From: Verrucomicrobiaceae bacterium
Lineage (GTDB): Bacteria; Verrucomicrobiota; Verrucomicrobiia; Verrucomicrobiales; Verrucomicrobiaceae
Direction: 5' to 3'
Assembly: GCA_016713035.1 (NCBI GenBank)
Contig: JADJPW010000001.1
Coordinates: 1,426,001 to 1,490,000, forward strand
Length of the DNA: 64,000 nucleotides
This document shows, piece after piece, positions 55,550 through 64,000 of the stretch. The notes below the pieces were generated by a model that did no database searches, had not been told where the DNA came from, and worked only from the letters and a program-made list of their open reading frames with translations. The translations under genes were made by a program, and so were the position numbers. Numbering within the stretch: position 1 is the stretch's first letter; every line of letters starts with the position of its first letter.

Positions 55550-58500
55550 TCATTGAGGATGGCTTGAGACGGATTCTTTGCCGTGTTGAGTGTGATTTTT
55601 GATTGGAGCTCGATGTCTCATGGGGCGTCCGATGAGCCAGCGGTAGAGCACGGGCAGCAGAAAGAGCGTCAAAAACGTGCTGCTGACGATCCCGCCGATG
55701 ACGACCGTAGCGAGCGGGCGTTGCACCTCGGCTCCCGCCCCTTCGCTGATGGCCATGGGGATGAATCCCAGGCTGGCGACGAGCGCCGTCATCAAAACGG
55801 GCCGCAGTCGCTGCAGGCTGCCCTCACCCACTGCGGCGGCGGAATCGCGGCCATCATTGCGGAGTTGATTGAAGCAACTGATGAGCACCACTCCATTGAG
55901 CACCGCCACACCGCACAGAGCGATGAAGCCGATGGCGGCACTGATGCTGAATGGCAGATCCCGCATCCAAAGCGCCGCCACTCCACCCGTGATCGCCAGC
56001 GGGATACCGGTGTAGATGATGAGCGTCTGAAGCACGCTTTTGAAGGCACTGTGAATGAGCACAAAGATGAGCACTAGAGCCAGGGGCACCACGACCATAA
56101 GCCGCGCACGGGCCTCCTGTAAGTGCTCAAACTGCCCACCGAACTCGACGCGGTAGCCATCGGGCATTTGGATGGCCGTTTTGATCTTTTCGCGTGCTTT
56201 GTTGACGTAGGCCTCGCTATCTGTGCCTCCAGCGAGATCGACATTCAGCCCCACGCGGCGGTGGCCGGACTCACGCCCGATCGCATCGACCTGTGGCACC
56301 TCGACGAACTCCGCGAGTCGGCCCAGCGTGATGAGTCCACCATCCTGCGTGCGCACAGGCAACGATTTCATGATTTCGGGGTCGTTGCGCAGCTTCTCTG
56401 GCAAGCGCACCACGATGGAGCGACGGCGATTGTGCTCGATGAGCGTGCCAGCCGTGTGCCCGGCCATCGCGGTGGCGATGGCGGCATTCACCTCGGAGGC
56501 TTCGACGTTGAATTTCAGCATCGCGGCGCGGTCCACGCGGATTTCGAGCACGGGCACGCGGCCCTGGCTTTCGAATTCGGCATTGTTGGTGCCCTCTAGG
56601 TCTTCCAGGATGGCTTTGACCTTCTCGGCCACTTTTTCCATCGTGTCATAGTCCTCACCGAAAATGCGCACGGCGAGATCGGCGCGGGAGCCTTCGAGCA
56701 TTTCGTTGAAACGCATCTGGATGGGCTGCGCGAAGTCGTAATCCTGCTCCGGCACCTCCTTGGCGAGCTCTTCACGCACCAGTTCCGCGAGACGGTCGCG
56801 AGTCACCGGCTGGCCATTTTCTTTGCGCCACTGTTCACGCGGCTTGTAGAAGACGTAGAGGTCATACTCGCCCGGTGACATGGGATCTGTGGCGACCTCA
56901 CTGGTGCCGATGCGGGCAAAGGTGCGGGTCACTTCCGGCACTTTATTGATCAAATATTGCTGTGTCTTGATGCAGCGTGCCAACGAGGTCTTCAGGCTGG
57001 TATTGGCCGGCTGATAGACCATCGCCGTCCATGAGCCTTCATTGAGCGTGGGCACGAATTCCTGCTTCAGGCTCACAAAAAGCATCACCGTGCCGGCCAA
57101 CAGCGCCGCGACGGCCAAAACAACAACCCAGCGCAGTGTCCACGCGAGGCGCAGCAGCGGCTCGTAGGCTGCTTTGGCCCAGCGCATGAGGAAATTGTCC
57201 TTTTCGCTGATATTGCCCCAGAGGAGCAAGGAGCACAGTGCGGGCATCAATGTCAGTGCGAGCACTAGGGCACCACCGAGGGCCAACATGACAGTGATGG
57301 CCATCGGATGGAACATTTTCCCCTCAATGCCGGTGAGAGCGAGGATGGGCAGATACACCAGCGTGATGATCAGCACGCCAAAGAACATGGGACTACCTAC
57401 CTGCTGCCCCGCCTCACGCACGGCAGCGAGTCGCTCCTTTGCGGTGAGCTTGCGCCCGAGCTCGTGCTGCCGCTCTCCGAGCACGCGGACGATGTTTTCG
57501 ACCATGACGACAGCACCGTCGATGATGAGCCCGAAGTCCACCGCTCCGAGTGACATGAGATTTCCCGATACACCGCCAAAGGTCATGCCGATGAGTGCAA
57601 AGAGGAAGGAAAGCGGAATGGCGAGCGCCACGATGAGCGCTGCACGCCAGTTCCCCAGCAACATGAGCAGCACGACGACGACGAGGATCGCTCCCTCAAA
57701 GAGATTGTGTTTCACGGTGTCGATGGTGCGGTCCACGACTTCGCTGCGGGCGTATTGGATGCGGATTTCGAGCTCTGCGGGCAGCTTGGTCTGCAATTCG
57801 CTCAGTTTTTCTTCGACGCGCTTGCTGATGATGCGGCTATTTTCTCCGACGAGCATCATCACCGTTCCCAGCACAGCTTCCTCGCCGTTTTCGACTGCAC
57901 AGCCTGTTCGCACATTGCTACCGATGCCTACTTCTGCGAGATCTTTGACCCGCAAGGGCTCGATGCCTGCCGCGAACTTTACCGGCAGGTTCGCGATGTC
58001 ATCTGAGCTAGCGACTTTGCTCACGCCACGGATGAGCACGCGGTCATCTCCGCGCTCAATGACGCCACCACCGGCATTATCGACATTTTGGCCGATGATT
58101 TCAGCGAGTTCGCTGAAGGTCATTCCCGCGTTATCGAGTGCTTCTGGCTTGGGGAGGATGACGAGCTGCTTTTCGTATCCGCCACTGCTATTGACCTCCG
58201 CCACGCCTGGAACGGTGCGCAGGAAAGGCTTCACAATGTAGTCGTGCGCATCCCGTAGGTCCATGAGCTGGCGCTCACGCGGCTCTTTGCGCTGCGGGGC
58301 ATCTTTTTTGTAGTCGAGCGTGTAGTAGAGGATCTCGCCGAGTCCGGTGCTGATGGGTGACATCTGCGGCGTCATGCCCGGCGGCAGCTCCACCTGCACG
58401 AGTCGCTCACTGACGAGCTGGCGTGCACGAAAGATGTCAAAACCGTCGCGAAACACGAGCGTGACCTGCGAGAGGCCCGACTTCGTCAGCGAGCGGAATT

Positions 58501-58741
58501 CCTCCACGCCCTGGATGCCAGCGAGAGCCAGCTCCAGCGGATAGGTAACGAGTTTTTCCGTCTCCTCCGGCGCAAGGCCAGCGACGGCGGTATTGATCTG
58601 CACCTGCGTGTTGGTGATGTCTGGCACGGCATCGACCGGCAGATGCAGGGCGGAGAAAACACCCGCCCCGAGGAGGAGCAGTGCCCCCATGATGACGAGG
58701 AAGCGGTTTCGCAGTGAGAATTCGAGAATGGCGTTGATCAT
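55550..58741 (-). CDS. HME-type RND efflux pump (CzcA/CusA-like)
   Basis: A 1063-residue inner-membrane pump of the heavy-metal efflux branch. It starts MINAILEFSLRNRFLVIMG; twelve helices and two large periplasmic loops follow, with VDFGLIIDGAVVMVENIVR (the proton-relay Asp region of transmembrane helix 4) and repeated AIPLSFLFALIGM-type helices. CzcA/CusA-type length is normal. It begins 4 bases after the TolC-family stop. No CzcB/CusB-type adaptor gene lies in the operon. Metal specificity is not determinable here. Confidence 0.93.
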   Translation of the reverse strand: MINAILEFSLRNRFLVIMGALLLLGAGVFSALHLPVDAVPDITNTQVQINTAVAGLAPEETEKLVTYPLELALAGIQGVEEFRSLTKSGLSQVTLVFRDGFDIFRARQLVSERLVQVELPPGMTPQMSPISTGLGEILYYTLDYKKDAPQRKEPRERQLMDLRDAHDYIVKPFLRTVPGVAEVNSSGGYEKQLVILPKPEALDNAGMTFSELAEIIGQNVDNAGGGVIERGDDRVLIRGVSKVASSDDIANLPVKFAAGIEPLRVKDLAEVGIGSNVRTGCAVENGEEAVLGTVMMLVGENSRIISKRVEEKLSELQTKLPAELEIRIQYARSEVVDRTIDTVKHNLFEGAILVVVVLLMLLGNWRAALIVALAIPLSFLFALIGMTFGGVSGNLMSLGAVDFGLIIDGAVVMVENIVRVLGERQHELGRKLTAKERLAAVREAGQQVGSPMFFGVLIITLVYLPILALTGIEGKMFHPMAITVMLALGGALVLALTLMPALCSLLLWGNISEKDNFLMRWAKAAYEPLLRLAWTLRWVVVLAVAALLAGTVMLFVSLKQEFVPTLNEGSWTAMVYQPANTSLKTSLARCIKTQQYLINKVPEVTRTFARIGTSEVATDPMSPGEYDLYVFYKPREQWRKENGQPVTRDRLAELVREELAKEVPEQDYDFAQPIQMRFNEMLEGSRADLAVRIFGEDYDTMEKVAEKVKAILEDLEGTNNAEFESQGRVPVLEIRVDRAAMLKFNVEASEVNAAIATAMAGHTAGTLIEHNRRRSIVVRLPEKLRNDPEIMKSLPVRTQDGGLITLGRLAEFVEVPQVDAIGRESGHRRVGLNVDLAGGTDSEAYVNKAREKIKTAIQMPDGYRVEFGGQFEHLQEARARLMVVVPLALVLIFVLIHSAFKSVLQTLIIYTGIPLAITGGVAALWMRDLPFSISAAIGFIALCGVAVLNGVVLISCFNQLRNDGRDSAAAVGEGSLQRLRPVLMTALVASLGFIPMAISEGAGAEVQRPLATVVIGGIVSSTFLTLFLLPVLYRWLIGRPMRHRAPIKNHTQHGKESVSSHPQ

Positions 58742-58745
58742 CGTC

Positions 58746-59972
58746 TCATTTCCCCTTTCCGATTGGGGTTCCTGTGAGTCGCTCGATGGTCATACGGTGC
58801 TGCCAGGCATTGCGACGGGATTCGATGAGTGAGTCGATGGCATCGAGGTAGCCACGCTGCATCTCGACATAGGTGGCGGCAGGTACGGCTCCGAGGCGGT
58901 AGTGCTCGTCTGCTTCTTTAGCTGCTTCAGCGAATTGTTTTTCACTTTCTGGACGCCAGCGAGCGAGAGCTTCGAGCTCAGCGAGGTAGGCTGAGCGCTC
59001 AATGGCCAAATCACGCTCAAGATCACGCAATGTGGCCGTCAGCAGTGCCTCTGCCTGCTGGGTGCGGGCCTCTTCCGCTGCGATGTTGCCTTTGTTTTTA
59101 TTCCAAAGTGGTAGTGGTATGGAGAAGACGAGCCCCCCCTCGATCTGCGTGCCCCCGGCATGCTGACCGGCCATGTAGGGACCAAAGGTGATGTCGCCCC
59201 AGCGCTCGGATTTTGTCAGATCGACTTTCAGCCCCTGTTTCGCAATGGTGAGGCGCTTTTGCTGAAGGTCAAAATTCGTCCGAGCGGCCTGTTGCTTGAG
59301 CGATGTGAGTGATCCGACCTCTGGAAATGCATGGCTGAGGCTATCGAGATCGAGCTCCGCACTGGGACCACGCCCACAGAGCACATTCAGAGCCGTGGCA
59401 GAGGCACGGGCAGCCTTGGCAGCATCCGTAAGTGCCCGATCACTGGTGAGGAGTGAGGCCTCCAGGATGCGCCGCTCGAGCAAGGCACTCACAGAGCCTG
59501 TATCTCGCTGCACGAGCACCTCGACGAGTGATTTGAGCCTTTCTCGCACATCTTTGGCAGCGGCTTCTTTTCGCCGCAGCAAAAGTACATCCCCTGCACG
59601 AGCCCGGATTTCATTGGCTAACTGGGATTTGAACTGCTGGAGGCCGAGCTGGGCGAGCTCAATGTCGCGATCAGCGATGGCTTTGCGCAGGGCCATGCGG
59701 CCAGGGAAGTCAAAGACTTGCAGGATGCTCGCACGCCAGACGAGGCCCTCTTTGGCCTGTGTGAGGCTCATACCGCCTAGTTCGGTATTCAATTCTGGAT
59801 TTTGGTATTGAGCGGCTGTTTGGCGTCCGGCCTGAGCAGCGTCGATTTCGGCCTCGTAGAAGAGGATTTCAGGGTTTTTGCGCAGGGCTTCGCTGACAAG
59901 GGAGGCGCTGGTCGTGGCCGCGGCGAGCTGCGCGGTGGAAAGAAGGAGTGTGAGAAGAAAAGTGTGTTTCAT
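58746..59972 (-). CDS. TolC-family outer-membrane factor (CzcC/CusC-like)
   Basis: A 408-residue exported protein with signal peptide MKHTFLLTLLLSTAQLAAA and two TolC-like helical repeats (LRKNPEILFYEAEIDAA, QNPELNTELGG; FNLQ-like pattern FDLQQKRLTIAKQG; SIPLPLWNKNKG). It forms the outer-membrane tunnel for the RND pump 4 bases downstream. The GTG at 60098 opens the frame, but the signal peptide begins at 59972. Confidence 0.92.
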   Translation of the reverse strand: MKHTFLLTLLLSTAQLAAATTSASLVSEALRKNPEILFYEAEIDAAQAGRQTAAQYQNPELNTELGGMSLTQAKEGLVWRASILQVFDFPGRMALRKAIADRDIELAQLGLQQFKSQLANEIRARAGDVLLLRRKEAAAKDVRERLKSLVEVLVQRDTGSVSALLERRILEASLLTSDRALTDAAKAARASATALNVLCGRGPSAELDLDSLSHAFPEVGSLTSLKQQAARTNFDLQQKRLTIAKQGLKVDLTKSERWGDITFGPYMAGQHAGGTQIEGGLVFSIPLPLWNKNKGNIAAEEARTQQAEALLTATLRDLERDLAIERSAYLAELEALARWRPESEKQFAEAAKEADEHYRLGAVPAATYVEMQRGYLDAIDSLIESRRNAWQHRMTIERLTGTPIGKGK

Positions 59973-60136
59973 AGAATAGATGTGAATGAGCTGAACTTGC
60001 GCGTGGACACGCGGTGGAGAGCCATGAGCGCAGTGGGGCCTAGGATGGCCATCAGGTCTGCACGTTGGCGTAGGGGTGGTGGGCGCTTTTCTCCACACAG
60101 CAGATGCTATGCGGTAGGCACACCGGATTCAGGTCT

Positions 60137-60628
60137 TCACATCAGCATCGGCATCGGGACCGGCAGTGACCACATGGGCCGCGACAGGTTACTCGACGAG
60201 GGCTTGACTAGGCGAATCATGTCGCCAGTGGATCGAGAGAATGAAAAAGCAGGTCCAAACCAAGTGCTGGTTAGGATCTGCATTTTGGGTGCTGACAAGT
60301 CGTCCCGCGCATGTTCGCGCTCAATGCGCCCAGAATCAGAGAGGCGGGAAGAATCGAACTGGTGTGTGCCGCCTTGCTGGCTGCGGCATAGGGAGGTCGC
60401 TACTTGCCCGAGCAGATTTCGGTGGTCGCGCACTTCCGGTGTGTATTGTCCCGCGCGGTGCTCCAGCAAGAGCCCGATGCCTTTTTCGGCCCCGATGACA
60501 TGCATCTGGTGGCTACCATCCAGCGCCGCCATCACCGCTACCACGCCTGGCAAAATCGACGTGCCCGTCATGGCATAAGCCATGAGAAGCACGCAGGCGA
60601 TGAAGCGTTGGGTAAAGGAAGAAGTCAT
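60137..60628 (-). CDS. small exported His-containing protein before the RND operon
   Basis: A 163-residue protein with a signal-like N-terminus (ACVLLMAYAMTGTSILPGVVA). It has scattered His residues (GSHQMHV, EHRAGQ, RDHRN). It resembles no family I can name, though small His-bearing exported proteins often precede metal-efflux genes. The C-terminal third looks unlike a folded domain and could be frame-drifted. Its promoter gives an almost leaderless transcript. First gene of the efflux operon. Confidence 0.5.
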   Translation of the reverse strand: MTSSFTQRFIACVLLMAYAMTGTSILPGVVAVMAALDGSHQMHVIGAEKGIGLLLEHRAGQYTPEVRDHRNLLGQVATSLCRSQQGGTHQFDSSRLSDSGRIEREHARDDLSAPKMQILTSTWFGPAFSFSRSTGDMIRLVKPSSSNLSRPMWSLPVPMPMLM

Positions 60629-60636
60629 TTTGGCCT

Positions 60637-60665
60637 ATATTAACGGCAAGCTCTCTAAACAGCAA
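60637..60665 (-). promoter_or_regulatory. promoter of the efflux operon, near-leaderless
   Basis: On the minus strand TTGCTG (60660-60665), 17 bases, then TAATAT (60637-60642). Transcription would begin at or within a few bases of the ATG at 60628, so the message would have almost no 5-prime leader. Confidence 0.55.
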
Positions 60666-60753
60666 GCTTCTGAAAAACCTTTCACCGTTCTTATGAAAGT
60701 AGGTTTTAGCCGCTGGTGAATGACGTGTTGCTTTGTGCACATGAAGGCCGTCT

Positions 60754-63057
60754 GTGCAGCATGCCCATGCACCGGAAAGTCGGTTTGTGACCATTCCGCC
60801 GTCTTTGACGCGGGTGGCGTTTCTCGGGGACTATGTTCCCCGTCAGTGTGGGATCGCGACGTTCACGCGGGATTTATGTGAAGCGGTGAGTGCGGCGGCT
60901 CCAGAGGCTGAGTGCTATGCGGGTGCGGTGAATGACCGCGTGGAGGGCTATGAGTACCCCCCTCGCGTGCGCTTCGAGCTGCTGGAGAAGGACATCGACT
61001 CCTACCGGCGTGCAGCGGACTTTCTGAACTTCGACAACGCGGATGTGCTGTGCGTGCAGCATGAGTTCGGCATCTACGGAGGCGTAGCAGGTAGCCATCT
61101 GCTAGCACTGCTCAAAGAGGTGCGCATGCCTGTGGTGACCACGCTGCACACACTGCTGCGAGAGCCGAATGCCGCGCAGCGAAAGGTGATGAATGAGCTT
61201 TGCCAGCGCAGCGAGCGGCTGGTGGTGATGGCCCGGAAGGGAGCTGAAATTTTGCAAGAGGTGTATGCGGTGCCAGGCGGAAAGATCGCAGTGATCCCGC
61301 ATGGCATCCCGGATGTGCCGCTGGTGGACTCAGCGGCGGCGAAGGAGCAATTCGGCGTGGAGGGGCGGAAGGTGCTGCTCACCTTTGGCCTGATCGGGCC
61401 TGGAAAGGGTATCGAGCATGCGATCGAAGCTCTGCCGCATATCATTCAAAAGCACCCCGAGGTGGTGTACATCATCCTAGGAGCCACGCACCCGCACCTA
61501 CTGGCGCATGAAGGCGAGCGCTACCGACTGGGTCTGGAGTGGCTAGCGGAGGAGCAGGGCGTGAAGGAGCACGTGATCTTCGATAACCGCTATGTGTCGC
61601 CAGCTGATTTGCGTGAGTTCGTGAGCGCGACGGACATTTACATCACGCCGTATCTGAATCGTGAGCAGATCACTTCCGGCACGCTGGCGCAGGTGTTTGG
61701 AGCGGGGCGGGCGGTGGTCTCCACGCCGTATCATCACGCAGAGGAGCTCTTGACGGAAGGACGCGGCAAGTTGGTGCCCTTTTCAAATCCAGCGGGCATC
61801 GCAGCGGCGGTTTGTGAGTTCTTGGAGCAGCCAGAGCTCATCCAGCGCACGCAGGAGTCCGCATGGCAGGCTGGACGCGAGATGATCTGGCCTGCGGTGG
61901 CCCATCGTTACTTGGAAACCTTTGCTCAAGCAGGTGTGGAGCGCCGAGCACCAGCCCGCAAGGCCTTCGCAGGCTGGACAGCCGGGAACAAGCACGAGCT
62001 GCCCCACGGCAGGCTCGATCACCTCGTGCGCATGTCGGACAGCACAGGCATTTTTCAGCATGCGATCCACACGGTGCCGGATTTTCATCACGGATACTGC
62101 ACGGATGATAATGCCCGCGCATTCATCCTGTGCTGCCTACTGGGCGATTTGGGTGAAAAACCGCATGGCGAGAGCTTGCGAGGACTTTCGACGACATACT
62201 TGGCCTTCCTCGCTGCGGCGCTGAATCGCGACACGGGCGGCTTTCGTAATTTCATGAGCTTTGGCCGCCAATGGCTGGAGGAAGAAGGCAGCGAAGACAG
62301 TCATGGCCGTGCGCTATGGGCACTGGGCACCGGCACCGTGCATGCCCACCATACAGGGCAGCAAAATTTATGCGCACGGCTGTTTGAGGCCGGTTTGGCT
62401 CGTGTGGAGGCCTTTTCCTCGCCTCGGGCCTGGGCTTTCTGCCTGCTGGGCATCCATGAGTATCTGCGCGGCTATCCTGAGAGCAGCGCTGCGCAGGCGG
62501 CACGTGAGGTGCTGACGCGTGATCTGGTGCGGCTATGGAAAGGCTGTGCGACGACCGAGTGGCCGTGGTTCGAGCCAGGTGCGACGTATGACAATGCACG
62601 CCTCTGCCAGGCCCTCCTACACAGCGGCGAAGCGATGCAGGATGCGGAAATGAGCGAGATCGGGCTGCAATCGCTGCGCTGGCTCGTCTCGATCCAAAAA
62701 ACGCCCACGGGCTGCTTCAGGCCCATCGGAAGCAATGGCTTCTGCATCCGCGATGGAGCACGGGCACATTTTGATCAACAACCCGTCGAGGCGCAGGCGA
62801 TGATCTCCGCCTGCCTCAGCGCCTACCGCATCACGGGCGATCCCATTTGGTCGCGTGAGGCACGCCGCGCCTTTGAGTGGTTCCTGGGCCGGAATGATCT
62901 GGCTCTCCCCCTTTACGATCCCATCACCGGAGGCTGTGGCGATGGGCTACACCCAGATCGTGTGAATGAAAACCAGGGAGCGGAGTCCACGCTCGCCTTC
63001 CACCTAGCTCTCGCGGAGATGACCTTCGCGCAGCATCCCCTACCCGCCCGCGCATGA
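60754..63057 (+). CDS. GT4 glycosyltransferase fused to a helical (alpha/alpha-barrel) domain
   Basis: A 767-residue cytoplasmic protein. Residues about 15-390 are a GT-B glycosyltransferase of family 4: GDYVPRQCGIATFTRDL at the N-terminus, VIPHGIPDVPL, LTFGLIGPGKGIEHAIEAL, and EQITSGTLAQVFGAGRAVV with the sugar-nucleotide Glu. Residues about 410-767 are helical with repeated Trp/Gly/His segments, of a (alpha/alpha)6-barrel type often found after GT4 modules. The GTG at 60754 or 60787 is the likely start. The stop overlaps the next gene (ATGA). Substrate unknown; a mannoside is suggested by the GH130 partner. Confidence 0.85.
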   Translation: MQHAHAPESRFVTIPPSLTRVAFLGDYVPRQCGIATFTRDLCEAVSAAAPEAECYAGAVNDRVEGYEYPPRVRFELLEKDIDSYRRAADFLNFDNADVLCVQHEFGIYGGVAGSHLLALLKEVRMPVVTTLHTLLREPNAAQRKVMNELCQRSERLVVMARKGAEILQEVYAVPGGKIAVIPHGIPDVPLVDSAAAKEQFGVEGRKVLLTFGLIGPGKGIEHAIEALPHIIQKHPEVVYIILGATHPHLLAHEGERYRLGLEWLAEEQGVKEHVIFDNRYVSPADLREFVSATDIYITPYLNREQITSGTLAQVFGAGRAVVSTPYHHAEELLTEGRGKLVPFSNPAGIAAAVCEFLEQPELIQRTQESAWQAGREMIWPAVAHRYLETFAQAGVERRAPARKAFAGWTAGNKHELPHGRLDHLVRMSDSTGIFQHAIHTVPDFHHGYCTDDNARAFILCCLLGDLGEKPHGESLRGLSTTYLAFLAAALNRDTGGFRNFMSFGRQWLEEEGSEDSHGRALWALGTGTVHAHHTGQQNLCARLFEAGLARVEAFSSPRAWAFCLLGIHEYLRGYPESSAAQAAREVLTRDLVRLWKGCATTEWPWFEPGATYDNARLCQALLHSGEAMQDAEMSEIGLQSLRWLVSIQKTPTGCFRPIGSNGFCIRDGARAHFDQQPVEAQAMISACLSAYRITGDPIWSREARRAFEWFLGRNDLALPLYDPITGGCGDGLHPDRVNENQGAESTLAFHLALAEMTFAQHPLPARA

Positions 63058-64000
63058 GTTCCCTCGCTATCCACCGCCATCAGATCATCCTCCAGCCGGA
63101 GAGCGCTCGCGTCATCATCCGGCCATTCATTCCCTCCAGCAGTCGCAGGCTCGCCACCATCATCGGCCGAGCGCTAGCGCTGACAGAGGAAGAGGTCGAA
63201 AAGGAGCTCGCTGCCGTGCATGCGGACTTCGATAGCCGCCATTTCGGCATCGAGTCGGTGCTCATGACTCATTTCACCAAAATTCAGTCAGAGATCTTTA
63301 CGCAGCGTCCGCTCACTCGCTCACGCCAGCTCCTCATCGGTGCACTTTTCAGCGGTGAATACTCCTTGGAAGCTGCAGCACTCTTTAATCCATCCATCGT
63401 GCCGCACCCGGATCAAAAAGGTGTGCCCGTGGGCGGCCTGCGCTTCATCATGAGCCTCCGCGCCACCGGTGAGGGGCACATTTCCTCCATCGAGTTCCGC
63501 GAGGGCATCATCTCACCTGATGGGCATATCGAGCTCACGCCCGTGTCACGCTATGTGAGCCTGCCTGAGGTGCTACCGAACCCCAGCTACCGAAAAAAGC
63601 GTTTCATGATCAAGCTGCACGAAATGGGCTTCGATAACGAATGCACCGCCGCTGTGATGGACAGCCTCACGGCCGAATTCACCCGCAGTGAGCTAGCCAC
63701 ACGCGTCAGCAGCGTGCGGCGGGAAAGTCTGCCCCTCTCACATGAGACAAAGCGCACTCTAGAGTGCATCCAGTGGCTAGCAGACTCGAACTACGAGCTG
63801 CGCTTCTCCGACAAGCTGGCACTGAGCGAGCGCATCCTCTTTCCCGTCTCTGACAATGAGAGCAACGGCATCGAAGACGCCCGCTTTGTCCGCTTTGTCG
63901 ATGATGACGGCAGCGTCACCTATTGCGCCACCTACACCGCCTACAATGGCCGTGCGATCCTGCCCCAGCTCATCGAGACACAGGACTTCCTGCACTTTCG
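63054..64000 (+). CDS. GH130-family beta-mannoside phosphorylase/hydrolase (cut by window edge)
   Basis: The 315 residues seen, starting MSSLAIHRHQIILQPES, match glycoside hydrolase family 130, five-bladed beta-propeller enzymes that phosphorolyse or hydrolyse beta-mannosides. Visible features are RVIIRPFIPS, the GALFSGEYSLEAAALFNPS segment and NGIEDARFVRFVDDDG, containing the likely catalytic Asp. The protein continues beyond base 64000. Its start overlaps the GT4 stop by four bases, so the two are coupled. Specificity (phosphorylase or hydrolase; which linkage) is undetermined. Confidence 0.88.
   Translation, partial: MSSLAIHRHQIILQPESARVIIRPFIPSSSRRLATIIGRALALTEEEVEKELAAVHADFDSRHFGIESVLMTHFTKIQSEIFTQRPLTRSRQLLIGALFSGEYSLEAAALFNPSIVPHPDQKGVPVGGLRFIMSLRATGEGHISSIEFREGIISPDGHIELTPVSRYVSLPEVLPNPSYRKKRFMIKLHEMGFDNECTAAVMDSLTAEFTRSELATRVSSVRRESLPLSHETKRTLECIQWLADSNYELRFSDKLALSERILFPVSDNESNGIEDARFVRFVDDDGSVTYCATYTAYNGRAILPQLIETQDFLHF

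Noticed and set aside
57174..58241. 355-codon plus-strand frame opposite the RND pump
   Set aside because: Shadow of the pump gene; Ser/Pro-rich without motifs.

Overview
The window looks like a chromosomal segment of a free-living, Gram-negative member of the Verrucomicrobia (Verrucomicrobiae, perhaps near Prosthecobacter/Verrucomicrobium). This rests on a moderately GC-rich genome with very few Shine-Dalgarno sites, lipid A genes with an LpxC-FabZ fusion, a large DUF1587/1592/1588/1585 cytochrome-like protein of the Planctomycetes/Verrucomicrobia type, a PEP-CTERM protein with autotransporter-type beta-strand repeats, and a sensor kinase of the Reg_prop/Y_Y_Y type. No prophage, CRISPR array or resistance island is visible. 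The only mobile-type gene is a REP-associated HUH transposase.

Layout. 1-2841 (minus): a translation/secretion operon, tRNA-Thr, tuf, tRNA-Trp, secE, nusG, rplK (cut by the window edge). 3401-4147: an orphan P-loop ParA-like ATPase. 4229-7846 (minus): lpxA, lpxC-fabZ, a YlbF-family protein and an HpcH-type aldolase. 7956-10658: the secreted cytochrome-like DUF1592 protein. 11018-15330 (minus): ammonium transporter, two secreted or lipid-anchored unknowns, and a zinc dehydrogenase with a His/Cys-rich insertion.

15415-26909 (minus) is a carbohydrate locus: a CE12-type acetylesterase, two different PL4 rhamnogalacturonan lyases, a PEP-CTERM surface protein, a NarL-type response regulator, a large periplasmic-propeller histidine kinase, and a sugar isomerase whose stop codon overlaps the kinase start. 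Two near-identical NarL-like 7-2-7 inverted repeats (18357-18372 and 22627-22642) lie in front of the lyase and the PEP-CTERM gene, so the local two-component system probably controls its neighbours.

27036-49787 is mostly housekeeping and scattered genes: the HUH transposase with a palindrome in front, gpmI, an esterase, a flavin split-barrel protein, an AI-2E-type permease/unknown/crcB/ketosynthase run, an M48 protease, a gluzincin, a tandem ModA-like binding protein, a CHASE2-like protein, folB, a di-haem peroxidase, an MBL hydrolase, DUF3592 and TIGR02206 membrane proteins, and speA.

49921-60628 (minus) ends with the most interesting set: a small exported protein, a TolC-family protein and an HME-RND pump, then YceI, a type III polyketide synthase, a fused membrane methyltransferase/FAD monooxygenase and a soluble methyltransferase. 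The last four are tightly coupled and resemble the srsABC phenolic-lipid (alkylresorcinol/alkylquinone) pathway, with the SrsB-like and SrsC-like parts in one polypeptide. 60754-64000 (plus) is a GT4 glycosyltransferase with a C-terminal helical domain, overlapping a GH130 gene that runs off the window.
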